From NCBI GenBank assembly GCA_003388555.1, contig QQVD01000056.1:1-64000 (forward strand): a stretch of DNA of 64,000 nucleotides, given 5' to 3'. The notes below the pieces were generated by a model. It did not search any database, was not told the DNA's origin, and was given only the letters and a program-made list of their open reading frames with translations. The stretch is from Acidobacteriota bacterium. GTDB taxonomy: Bacteria > Acidobacteriota > Thermoanaerobaculia > Multivoradales > Multivoraceae. Made by a program: the position numbers and the translations under genes. Shown here in pieces: positions 26,394-34,329 of the stretch (position 1 is its first letter; each line of letters opens with the position of its first letter).

Positions 26394-29300
26394 CGATCAG
26401 GCTCTGGTAGGGGCCCTTGACGTTCTTCATCTCTTCGTGGGTGCCTCGCTGCACGATCTTGCCGCGGTCGAGGACGAGGATCTCGTCGCAGTCGCGGATC
26501 GTCGACAGGCGGTGGGCGACGATGATGCAGGTGCAGCCGCGACGTCGCAGGCTCTCGTCGATCTTCGTCTCGGTGGTCGGATCGAGAGCGCTCGTCGCCT
26601 CGTCGAGGATCAGGATCGTCGGCTCGCCGACCAGAGCCCTGGCGATCTCGAGCCGCTGGCGCTGACCGCCGGAGAAGTTCGAGCCTCCCTCTGAGACCGC
26701 CGAGTGGTAGGCACCGTCGCGGTTCTCGATGACCTCGGCGATCGCGGCGTCCTTGCACGCCCCGGTCACCGCGACGTCGCGGATGCTCGGGTCCCACATC
26801 GCTACGTTGTCGCGGATCGAGCCGGCGAACAGGAAGACCTCCTGGTCGACCACCGCGATGGAGTTGGTGATCAGGTCCGGCGGCAGCTGCTCGAGCGGGA
26901 TCCCGTCGTAGAGGATCTGGCCCGACCACGGACGGTAGAGGCCGGTGATCAGACGCGCGATGGTCGACTTGCCGCTGCCGCTGCCGCCGACCAGGCCGAT
27001 GCGCTGGCCGGGCTGGATGGTCAGGTCGAAGCCGGTGATCAGGGCCGGCTCGAGCGGCGAGTAGCCGAACTCGAGGTTCTTGAGCTCCACCTTGCCGCTG
27101 AGCTTCAGCAGGCCCTCGGCGGCGGGATGGCTGCGCCCCTCGCGCCGGTAGCGGTGATCCTGCGGGTACCGGGTGACGTCGTCGAGGCGGTTCATGTCGG
27201 CCTCGAGCTCCTGGATCGTCGAGCCGAAGGCGACGAAGGTGTTCAGCGGCCTGGAGAAGCTGGCCATCAGGGTCTGGTAGGCGACCAGCATGCCGACGGT
27301 GAGCTCGCCGTTCATCACCTTGAGGCCGCCGAGCAGCAGGATGGTGATGGTGGTGATCGAGTTGATCAGCGTCGGCACCGAGCCGACCCAGGCGCCGAGC
27401 ATGCCGATGTCCTGCTGCGCCTGCATCGCCTTGGCCTGGTAGCCGGCCCAGCGCGAGAAGAACTCGGCCTCGCCCCCGGTGGCTTTGAGGGTCTCGATCA
27501 TGCGCAGGCCGCCCATCGCGGTGCCGGTGAGCTTGCCCTCCTCCTGGGCGAGGCGGCGGCTGGCATCGACGCGGCGGCGCGAGACCAGGCGCACCGCGAC
27601 GACATTGAGCAACGCCAGAGCGATGCACACCAGGGTCAGGCTGACCGAGTAGATCATCATCAGCGCCGCGTAGAAGAACAGCAGCAGCATGTCGATCGCG
27701 GTGGTCGCGAGCTGGCCGGAGAGCACCCGCGCGACCTTGTCGTTGATCATCACGCGCGAGCCGATCTCGCCGGCGAAGCGCTGCGAGAAGTAGCTCACCG
27801 GCAGGCGCAGGATATGGGCGAAGAACTTGCTCGACTCGACCAGCGCCAGCTTGGTCTCGAGTCGTAGCAGATAGGTCTGCTGCAGGTAGTTGAGCACCAG
27901 CTGCAGCACCATCGTCAGCCCCATGCCGAGCAGCAAGGGCTGCACGATGGCGGCGCGGCCGGCGATCAGGTACTCGTCGATGAACACCCGGCTGAAGGTC
28001 GGGATGATCAGCCCCGGGATGACCAGGAAGAGGCCGGCGAGCACCACGAACGCGAGCGCGGTGCGCGAGCCGTCGAGGCGGCGCTGCAGCGCCGGGAAGA
28101 TGCCCGGCTTGTCACCCCCGGGCTCGAAGTCGTCCCCCGGCTCGAAGGTCAGGCAGACGCCCGAGTAGGAGGCGTCGAGGTCCTCCATGTCGAGAACCCG
28201 CGGGCCCTGCGCCGGATCGTTGATGTAGACCTTGCCGCCCTTGAAGCCCTCGAGCACCACGAAGTGGTTGAAGTTCCAGAACAGGATGGCCGGGAAGGTC
28301 AGGTCGAAGAGCTGTTTCAGGTCGTTCTTGAACCCCTTGGCCACCAGCCCGTACTTGCGCGCTCCCTTGAGCACGTTGCTCGCCTTGCTGCCGTCGCGCG
28401 AGACACCGCAGTCGACCCGCAGATCCTCGAGCGCGACGAAACGCTTGTAGTGGCGCAGCACGATCGCCAGCGCCGCGGCGCCGCACTCCACCGCCTCCAT
28501 CTGCAGCACGGTGGGAGTGCGCACCCGCCGGCTGGGAGGCTTGGGCAGGTCGCTCGCCTCGTCTTCGTCGACGCGCGCCTTCGGCTTGGCTTCGCTCTCC
28601 GGCGCCGGCGCCGGTCGGTGGGCGCGGCGAGGCTTGCGCCCCTCCTCCGAAGGCGTCGGCCTCTTGCGCTGGGGGCGCACCGCCGACGGCGCGGGCGGCT
28701 TCGAGCGCAGCGCCGCCGGCTGGTCGGCGAGGCGCAGCACCAGCGACAGGTCGAACGGATCCTCCGCGGTCTTCTCGCGCTTGGAGGGCTGCTTGAACAA
28801 TCCCGCAGGAGAGGAGGCACGCGGCGCCGAGCCTTCGGCCGGAGCCGGCACGGCTTCCGCGGGGCGACCTTCAGAGCCCGTCGACGGGGCCGTGGCCGGC
28901 CTCTCGGGGCGCGCAGCGGGCTCCCGGGACTCCTGGGAGGGCCGCGCAGCAGGCGTGCGGGCTGGCGGCGCGGGCGCCGGTGGTGACACGGCGGGCGGCT
29001 TCTCCTCACGACCGCCTGTGCCCGGCGGGCCGGCCGGCTCGGCGCCGGATGGCGCGAAGCGGGTCGACAGCGGATCCGGCGCAGCGTCCGGCGGTTGACG
29101 ATCGGCCGCGACCTGCGATCGCGGAGGATCCTGCGGCGCGGGATCGGGCGGCGGATCCACTGCCGCGGGCGGATCCGGGACGGCACGCTCGCCGGAGGAT
29201 TCCGCAGACACCGACGACACCGACGGCACCGACGGCACCGACGGCACGGCGGCAGGCTCGGGGGTCCGCGGTCGCGGCTCATCCGACGGCTGCGCCTCGG

Positions 29301-29619
29301 CAGGTGGCGCCTCCGTCTCGGCCGGCGCCTGCTCGACCAGCTCGAAGACGAACTCGATCTCGCCGAAACGCACGACGTCGCCCGAACCGAGCATCGTCAC
29401 CTGATGGATGCGCACGCCGTTGACCTGGGTGCCGTTGGAGCTGCCCAGGTCCTGCACCGAATAGCCCTTGCCGGCCGGCTCGAGCAGGGCGTGCCGGCGC
29501 GAGACGGTGCCGTGCAGGATCTGCACCCCGGCCGCCTCGTCGCGGCCGATCAGGGTCGAGCCGGTGAGCGTCACGGTTTCCGCGTCGTGCCGCGGCCGGA
29601 GCAGTGCGATGTTCGCCAT
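26386..29619 (-). CDS. FHA domain-C39 peptidase-ABC transporter fusion (NHLP exporter, peptidase/permease/ATPase)
   Basis: A 1077-residue peptidase-containing ABC transporter. Residues 20-75 form an FHA domain (LIGRDE, SRRHALLE, LGSSNGTQVNG). A Pro/Ala-rich linker of about 270 residues follows. The C39 peptidase begins near residue 370 with MEAVECGAAALAIVL (catalytic Cys about 379), then FNHFVVLEG (His) and YINDPAQG (Asp), so the triad is complete. The permease spans about 500-790 and the ATPase carries GGSGSGKST near 876, FSGGQRQRLEIARAL and ILILDEATSALD. It should cut leaders after Gly-Gly and export the core. The FHA domain is unusual for this family and implies control by protein phosphorylation. 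Confidence 0.93.
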   Translation of the reverse strand: MANIALLRPRHDAETVTLTGSTLIGRDEAAGVQILHGTVSRRHALLEPAGKGYSVQDLGSSNGTQVNGVRIHQVTMLGSGDVVRFGEIEFVFELVEQAPAETEAPPAEAQPSDEPRPRTPEPAAVPSVPSVPSVSSVSAESSGERAVPDPPAAVDPPPDPAPQDPPRSQVAADRQPPDAAPDPLSTRFAPSGAEPAGPPGTGGREEKPPAVSPPAPAPPARTPAARPSQESREPAARPERPATAPSTGSEGRPAEAVPAPAEGSAPRASSPAGLFKQPSKREKTAEDPFDLSLVLRLADQPAALRSKPPAPSAVRPQRKRPTPSEEGRKPRRAHRPAPAPESEAKPKARVDEDEASDLPKPPSRRVRTPTVLQMEAVECGAAALAIVLRHYKRFVALEDLRVDCGVSRDGSKASNVLKGARKYGLVAKGFKNDLKQLFDLTFPAILFWNFNHFVVLEGFKGGKVYINDPAQGPRVLDMEDLDASYSGVCLTFEPGDDFEPGGDKPGIFPALQRRLDGSRTALAFVVLAGLFLVIPGLIIPTFSRVFIDEYLIAGRAAIVQPLLLGMGLTMVLQLVLNYLQQTYLLRLETKLALVESSKFFAHILRLPVSYFSQRFAGEIGSRVMINDKVARVLSGQLATTAIDMLLLFFYAALMMIYSVSLTLVCIALALLNVVAVRLVSRRRVDASRRLAQEEGKLTGTAMGGLRMIETLKATGGEAEFFSRWAGYQAKAMQAQQDIGMLGAWVGSVPTLINSITTITILLLGGLKVMNGELTVGMLVAYQTLMASFSRPLNTFVAFGSTIQELEADMNRLDDVTRYPQDHRYRREGRSHPAAEGLLKLSGKVELKNLEFGYSPLEPALITGFDLTIQPGQRIGLVGGSGSGKSTIARLITGLYRPWSGQILYDGIPLEQLPPDLITNSIAVVDQEVFLFAGSIRDNVAMWDPSIRDVAVTGACKDAAIAEVIENRDGAYHSAVSEGGSNFSGGQRQRLEIARALVGEPTILILDEATSALDPTTETKIDESLRRRGCTCIIVAHRLSTIRDCDEILVLDRGKIVQRGTHEEMKNVKGPYQSLIDE

Positions 29620-29625
29620 GTACGC

Positions 29626-30768
29626 TCAGCTCGCCCCGATCGCCTTCTTGAAGATCGGCACCACGTACGAGATCGGCCGGCGCTCCTCCACCGTGACCTT
29701 GGCCATGATCGGAGTGCCCGAGAAGACCTGCACCGGCGGACCGGTCGACGAGGACCAGCGGAAGCCCGACGGCGTCGCCGGCTCCTTCTCGAGCCGCGCC
29801 ACCACCTGGAAGGGCGCGCCGTCACCGGTCAGGGCGTTGACGGTGTTCTGGTTGCGCAGCGTGCGCATCAGCGACTCGGGGCTCTCCGGGTAGTCGCCGA
29901 CGGAGAGCACCTCGGCCATCATGAAACCGTACTCCTCTGGCTTGACCGTCGCCGGCGAGACCCGCACCTCCATCCCCTCCTGCACCTTCTTGCCGTCGGT
30001 CGCGGGGACGTAGAAGACCGCCGCGAGATCGCTCTCGAACGACTCCATGGTCACCAGCCTCGAGCCGCCGCCGACGAGGTCGCCGACCGTCGCCACCACC
30101 TCGATCACCCGGCCCGAGAACGGGCTGCGCACCTCGGAGCTCGATTCGCGCTCGCGCTCCAGCTCGTCGAGCTGTCGCCGGATCGCGTCGACCCGGTTCT
30201 CCTGCCCGGTCTGACGGTCCTGCTCGCCGCGGATCTGCTGCCGGATCTGGGTGATGCGCTGCTCGGTGGCGAGCACCGTCGAGCGGGTGATCAGGCCCTT
30301 CTGCAGCGACTCCCGCTGCCGCTCGAGCCTGGCCTGCTGGGCGCGCAGCTCGGCGTACAGTCCCGAGGTCACGTCGCCGGCGCCGCCCTGCGTGCTCGCC
30401 TGGGCGATCGCCTCGTCGAGCTCCTCGCGCTTGTTGCGGATGCGCAGCTCCAGCGCCTCCTGCGACAGGCGCGCCACCAGATCGCCCTGCGACACCGAAT
30501 CGCCCTCGGCGACGAGGATCTCGATCAGCCGCCCCTGGGAGCCGGCGGTGATCGAGAGCAGCCCCTCGCCCGGGATCAGGATGCCGCTGCCGTCGACCTT
30601 GGTCGACACCGTGCCGAGGAATCCCCACAGCACGATGAGGATCAGCACCGAGCCGACCGCTCCGAGCGCGATCCACCCGCGCGGCGAGGTGACCTGCATC
30701 GCCACGTCGAGCTGCTCGGGTGAGGCGAGTCGGTCGAGTGCGGCTTTGCGGAACAGCTGCTTGGCCAT
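29626..30768 (-). CDS. NHLP system HlyD-type periplasmic adaptor
   Basis: A 380-residue membrane fusion protein. One transmembrane helix (WIALGAVGSVLILIVLWGFLG) follows a short cytosolic start, then a lipoyl-like half (GQGRLIEILVAEGDSV variant: GSQGRLIEILVAEGDSVSQG), a coiled coil of about 100 residues (ELRIRNKREELDEAI... QQIRGEQDRQTGQ), the second half-motif PFSGRVIEVVATVGDLV, and a beta-barrel domain. It should bridge the ABC exporters to TolC. The ATG at 30768 has AGGAG about eight bases upstream. Its stop lies six bases before the C39 exporter start. It matches the HlyD-like secretion protein found in NHLP bacteriocin operons. Confidence 0.92.
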   Translation of the reverse strand: MAKQLFRKAALDRLASPEQLDVAMQVTSPRGWIALGAVGSVLILIVLWGFLGTVSTKVDGSGILIPGEGLLSITAGSQGRLIEILVAEGDSVSQGDLVARLSQEALELRIRNKREELDEAIAQASTQGGAGDVTSGLYAELRAQQARLERQRESLQKGLITRSTVLATEQRITQIRQQIRGEQDRQTGQENRVDAIRRQLDELERERESSSEVRSPFSGRVIEVVATVGDLVGGGSRLVTMESFESDLAAVFYVPATDGKKVQEGMEVRVSPATVKPEEYGFMMAEVLSVGDYPESPESLMRTLRNQNTVNALTGDGAPFQVVARLEKEPATPSGFRWSSSTGPPVQVFSGTPIMAKVTVEERRPISYVVPIFKKAIGAS

Positions 30769-30841
30769 CGTTACTGGTCTCCTCGATCGGTCGCGTACGC
30801 ACAGCGTCGAGCCGGTGACTCGGGGGATCTTCGCGCCGCGC

Positions 30842-31717
30842 TCATGCCCGGCCCACCAGCCAGCCCTCGAACCAGGTCTGGACCTGGGCGGAGCAGAAGA
30901 AGATCGCCGGGTAGGTCGCGAAGTAGGTGAAGATGAAGGCGTTGAGGCCCATGAAGACACCGTTGAGCAGATGGAAGGTGGCCGCCCAACCCACCAGCAG
31001 CAGGCAGCCCGGCATGCCGGTCAGCAGCACCAGCGGGAAGGCCGTCTCGAGCACGATCACCGCGCTCATCACGTAGCGCAGCCGTACGCCGCGATCCGCC
31101 AGCCCCGCCAGGAACGGATGACCGAACAGGCTGTGGCGGGCGAAGAGCGGGAAGACCTGACCCGAGCGCCAGGACTTCACGAACGCCTTGTGCCAGCCGT
31201 TCGAACAGTACGAGAGCACCGACTGCAGAGCGACGAACCAGAGCGCCCCCTGCACCACGAGCGGGTTCGAGCTCTGCATCCAGGCAAAGGTGAGGCCGAA
31301 CCAGACGATCAGCTCCATCGAGTCGGCGCCGCTCGCCTGGGGCTGCCGGGCGATCGTCAGGGCGCAGCTGGTGGCGATCACGAGACTGAGCGGGCCCAGC
31401 GGCCACGCCGACGCCGGCAGCTCGGCGCTCGACAGCACGGCGAGCAGCGCCACCACCGCGACCAGCCGGGTCAGCGGCAGCACCAGCACCGCCGGGTAGG
31501 TGGCCGGGAAGCCGATCCGCGACAGCTCGCGGAAGCGCTGCTTCTGGACGTGCCAGGCGAGCGCGCCGTCGTCGCGGAACATGCGGCGCGCCGCCAGCAA
31601 CTCGAGGCTGGCGACCAGTGAAGCCAGCGACGCCAGCACGGTGACCAGGCGCAGCATCGCCAGCGGCTCGCCGACCGCAGTCGCCAGGCGATCGAGCATC
31701 GCGACGAGCTCGCTCAA
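30842..31717 (-). CDS. HTTM/SdpB-like multi-pass membrane protein
   Basis: A 291-residue membrane protein with about seven hydrophobic segments. The central segment LSYCSNGWHKAFVKSWRSGQ, followed by FARHSLFGHP, recalls HTTM-type proteins (the fold shared by vitamin K gamma-carboxylase-like proteins and SdpB), where a W-x-K...W-x-x-G pattern follows the second or third helix. SdpB-like proteins assist maturation of the SdpC toxin in other bacteria. Here it sits inside the lanthipeptide operon, directly after a small membrane-protein gene. The TTG at 31717 abuts that gene's stop; an ATG six codons later (31699) is an alternative. Roles in immunity, maturation or redox are all possible. Confidence 0.55.
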   Translation of the reverse strand: MSELVAMLDRLATAVGEPLAMLRLVTVLASLASLVASLELLAARRMFRDDGALAWHVQKQRFRELSRIGFPATYPAVLVLPLTRLVAVVALLAVLSSAELPASAWPLGPLSLVIATSCALTIARQPQASGADSMELIVWFGLTFAWMQSSNPLVVQGALWFVALQSVLSYCSNGWHKAFVKSWRSGQVFPLFARHSLFGHPFLAGLADRGVRLRYVMSAVIVLETAFPLVLLTGMPGCLLLVGWAATFHLLNGVFMGLNAFIFTYFATYPAIFFCSAQVQTWFEGWLVGRA

Positions 31718-32269
31718 TCATCCCTCCCCACCGCCATCGGAGCCATCGCGGAGCGGCAGCGGCGAGATCGGCGGCGACCGGTAGATCAGGCACCTGCCCG
31801 CGTCCTCCGGTGGCTCGGCGCCGAGCACGATGGCGAACCGCCGCTCGCCGGCGGCGGGCGCGGGCATCGAGGCGACGACGTTGCGCAGCGCCTTGAAACC
31901 GGTCGAGGTCTGCAACCGGCTCACCATGCCCCAGGCCGAGCGGCGTGCCTGGAGAGCGTGCCCCGCCTGCTCGCGGGCGGCGTAGAAGAGCCAGAAGCCG
32001 CGGCGCACCTCCGGATTCCACACCAGCTGGCGCAGCCGCCGGCGCACGCCGTAGTCGACCGGCCGCCAGTCGCCGGGTCCCTCTTCGATCCACAGTCGCA
32101 GGTCGGCCGGCGGCAGCACGAACAGCGTCCAGTTCGGCCACAGCCCGAAGCGGTTCGCCCGCTCGAGCAGCTGGCCGATCCGGCGGCCCTCGAACTGGTT
32201 GAGGAAGGTCAGCAGGAACACCACGCCGAGCACCGACAGGGAGATCGCCGACCAGGCGTCCGGGCTCAC
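31718..32269 (-). CDS. Small single-span membrane protein, possibly SdpA-like
   Basis: A 183-residue protein with one N-terminal hydrophobic helix (ISLSVLGVVFLLTFLNQF) and a soluble domain containing NRFGLWPNWTLFVLPPADLRLWIE. That tryptophan and proline pattern faintly resembles SdpA, the partner of SdpB, but I am not confident. The domain ends with VLGAEPPEDAGRCLIYRSPP and a glycine-rich tail. The start overlaps the end of the upstream TolC gene by four bases, and its stop touches the next gene, so it belongs to the operon. It likely works with the HTTM-like protein as a membrane pair. Confidence 0.5.
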   Translation of the reverse strand: MSPDAWSAISLSVLGVVFLLTFLNQFEGRRIGQLLERANRFGLWPNWTLFVLPPADLRLWIEEGPGDWRPVDYGVRRRLRQLVWNPEVRRGFWLFYAAREQAGHALQARRSAWGMVSRLQTSTGFKALRNVVASMPAPAAGERRFAIVLGAEPPEDAGRCLIYRSPPISPLPLRDGSDGGGEG

Positions 32270-34329
32270 TCACCGGCCTCCAGTCGCGGCCTGGCGAAGG
32301 CGTACGACTCGGCGCTGGTCGCCGCGAGCAGCCTGCCGGTGGCGAAGCGCCACCGTGCCAACGCCAGCGCCTGGTCGAGCCGTGCCGAGAGCTCGTCGAG
32401 GCGCGCCGAGGTGAGCCTCGACTCGGAGGTGATGCCGTCGATGACGGTGCCGTCGCCGAGTCGGAAGCGCTCCTCGTCGGAGGCCAGGATCGCCTCGTAG
32501 CCCTCGCGGGTCTGCTCGCGCAGCCTCGCGGTGGCGATGGTCTGCTCGAGCACGCTGAGCTGGCGCGCCGCGTCGCTGCGCACCGACCTCTCGACCTCCC
32601 GCTCGTTGATCCGGGCGCTCGACTCGAGCGCCGTGGCCTGCGCCAGCTGACCCCGAGCGACCCGATTACGCACCGGGAAGTCGATGTCGATCTGCAGCTG
32701 CAGGCTCGGCCCGGCGTAGTCGCCGAGGAAGGTCTCCTCGAGACCCTCACCGAAGCTGCGCCCCTCGAACACAGCGCTGTAGGAGCCGACGATCGAGAGA
32801 TCGAAGCGGCGCTTGAGGTTGAGGCGGGCCGCCTCGCGCAGAACCTCGGCCGACTCGCGCTGCAGACGCGCCGACTCGAGGTCCCAGCGCCGGCCGAGCA
32901 GATCGCTCATCCCGGTGTCGCGCTCGCCGTCGGGCAGGGCCTGCGCCGCCCGCGGCAGCGGCTCGCTCGGCATCGGCGCCTGCTCGTAGCGATCGAGCTC
33001 GAGACCGAGCACCCGGGCGAGATCGATGCGTGCCCGGCGCAGCGCCTGCTCGGCGTCGACCACCGAGGTGCGCAGCTGTGCCAGCCGGGCCTCGACCCGT
33101 GAGATCTCGGCGGCCGGCACCTCGTCGCCCTCGATCAACCCCTCGGTGATCTCGAACAGGCGCACCTGGTTCTCCACCGAGAGGTTCAGCAGCTCGACCC
33201 GTTCGGCGGCCGCCGCCGCGTTCCAGTAGGCCTCGACCACGGCGAGCACTGTCTGCGCCGCGGCGTGGCGCTCGGCGGCCTCGGCACTGTCGACCAGCAG
33301 GCCGGCCGACTCGAGCCCGGCGCCGACCAGCTTCGCGCCGCGCCCCTTGCCGAGGGGGATCGAAGCGGCGAGCAGGAACTCCGCGGTGTAGAGGTTGGGG
33401 ACGCCGAGACCGCCGAAACGCTCGTCGAACTCCTTGCCGACGAAGTTCTCCTCGAACGAGGAGAAGCTCACCGCCGGTGAGAGCGCGATGCCGGTGCGGA
33501 ACTGCCTTGCGAAGGCCGCCTGCAGGTCGAGGCGGAAGCTCTCCTCCTCCTCGGGCAGCGGGCCGAGGTCGAGAAAGGCGCGGCGCAGCGGCGGGATCGC
33601 CAGCCGCAGCGCCCGGATCACGTTCTCCACCGAGGTGCGCTGGATCTGGATCTGCTCGGTGAGCAGCTCCTCGAACTCGGGCGGCAGGAACGGCGCCAGC
33701 ACCTCGTAGAGCCGGGTCAGCTCGGCGGCGCGCCGCAGCTGCTCGGCGGTCGGGCACTGGATGCGCTCGATGATGTTGCCGTCCGGATCGGTGATGGTGA
33801 GCACCGAGCCTTCCGGGCAGTCGGCGAAGATGCGACGACCGAAGTTGCCCTCGAGCGACTGCTCGAAGCTGTTGGCGACGTCGTCGAACGTCTGCGCCGG
33901 GACCTCGAAGTTGGAGCGCCGCTGCCTGGCGAGCGCGAGACGCCGGTCTCGCAGCACCCGCTGGCGGTAGTCGGCGGAGGTGCGCAGCACCAGGAAGTTG
34001 TCGAACTGCCCGTCGGCGACCTGCTCGAGCGCCCGCTGCTGGGCGGTGTTGGCGGCGGCGGCAAAGAGGGTCGGCGACCCCTGCAGCGCGATGCGCACCG
34101 CCTCCTCGAGAGTGAGCTCCGCGCCGTCCGCTGCGAGCGGGCGGAAGGCCGGCGCCGGGCCCCAGTCGATCCTGTCGATGATCAGGCCGTCCACGTCGGC
34201 GGCCTCCGCGCTGGTGGCCGCGAAAGCCGCCGGGCAGGCGACCAGCGCGACGAGGCCGGCAAGGGTCAGCGCCGACAGGCCGTGGCAGAGCCCGTGCCTC
34301 GGGCCGCGTTTCGTCACCGCGCCACTCAT
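32266..34329 (-). CDS. TolC family outer-membrane efflux protein (second copy)
   Basis: A 687-residue protein with a signal peptide (LTLAGLVALVACPAAFAAT) and the TolC fold: LTLEEAVRIALQGSPTLFAA opens the first repeat, and long coiled-coil stretches rich in Ala, Leu, Glu and Arg follow (ISRVEARLAQLRTSVVDAEQALRRARIDLARVLG pattern in the middle, and RLGDGTVIDGITSESRLTSA near the end). It is longer than typical TolC (about 480 residues) because of an insertion near residues 140-260. It should form the outer-membrane channel for the exporter. It overlaps the first TolC gene upstream by four bases. Confidence 0.88.
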   Translation of the reverse strand: MSGAVTKRGPRHGLCHGLSALTLAGLVALVACPAAFAATSAEAADVDGLIIDRIDWGPAPAFRPLAADGAELTLEEAVRIALQGSPTLFAAAANTAQQRALEQVADGQFDNFLVLRTSADYRQRVLRDRRLALARQRRSNFEVPAQTFDDVANSFEQSLEGNFGRRIFADCPEGSVLTITDPDGNIIERIQCPTAEQLRRAAELTRLYEVLAPFLPPEFEELLTEQIQIQRTSVENVIRALRLAIPPLRRAFLDLGPLPEEEESFRLDLQAAFARQFRTGIALSPAVSFSSFEENFVGKEFDERFGGLGVPNLYTAEFLLAASIPLGKGRGAKLVGAGLESAGLLVDSAEAAERHAAAQTVLAVVEAYWNAAAAAERVELLNLSVENQVRLFEITEGLIEGDEVPAAEISRVEARLAQLRTSVVDAEQALRRARIDLARVLGLELDRYEQAPMPSEPLPRAAQALPDGERDTGMSDLLGRRWDLESARLQRESAEVLREAARLNLKRRFDLSIVGSYSAVFEGRSFGEGLEETFLGDYAGPSLQLQIDIDFPVRNRVARGQLAQATALESSARINEREVERSVRSDAARQLSVLEQTIATARLREQTREGYEAILASDEERFRLGDGTVIDGITSESRLTSARLDELSARLDQALALARWRFATGRLLAATSAESYAFARPRLEAGE

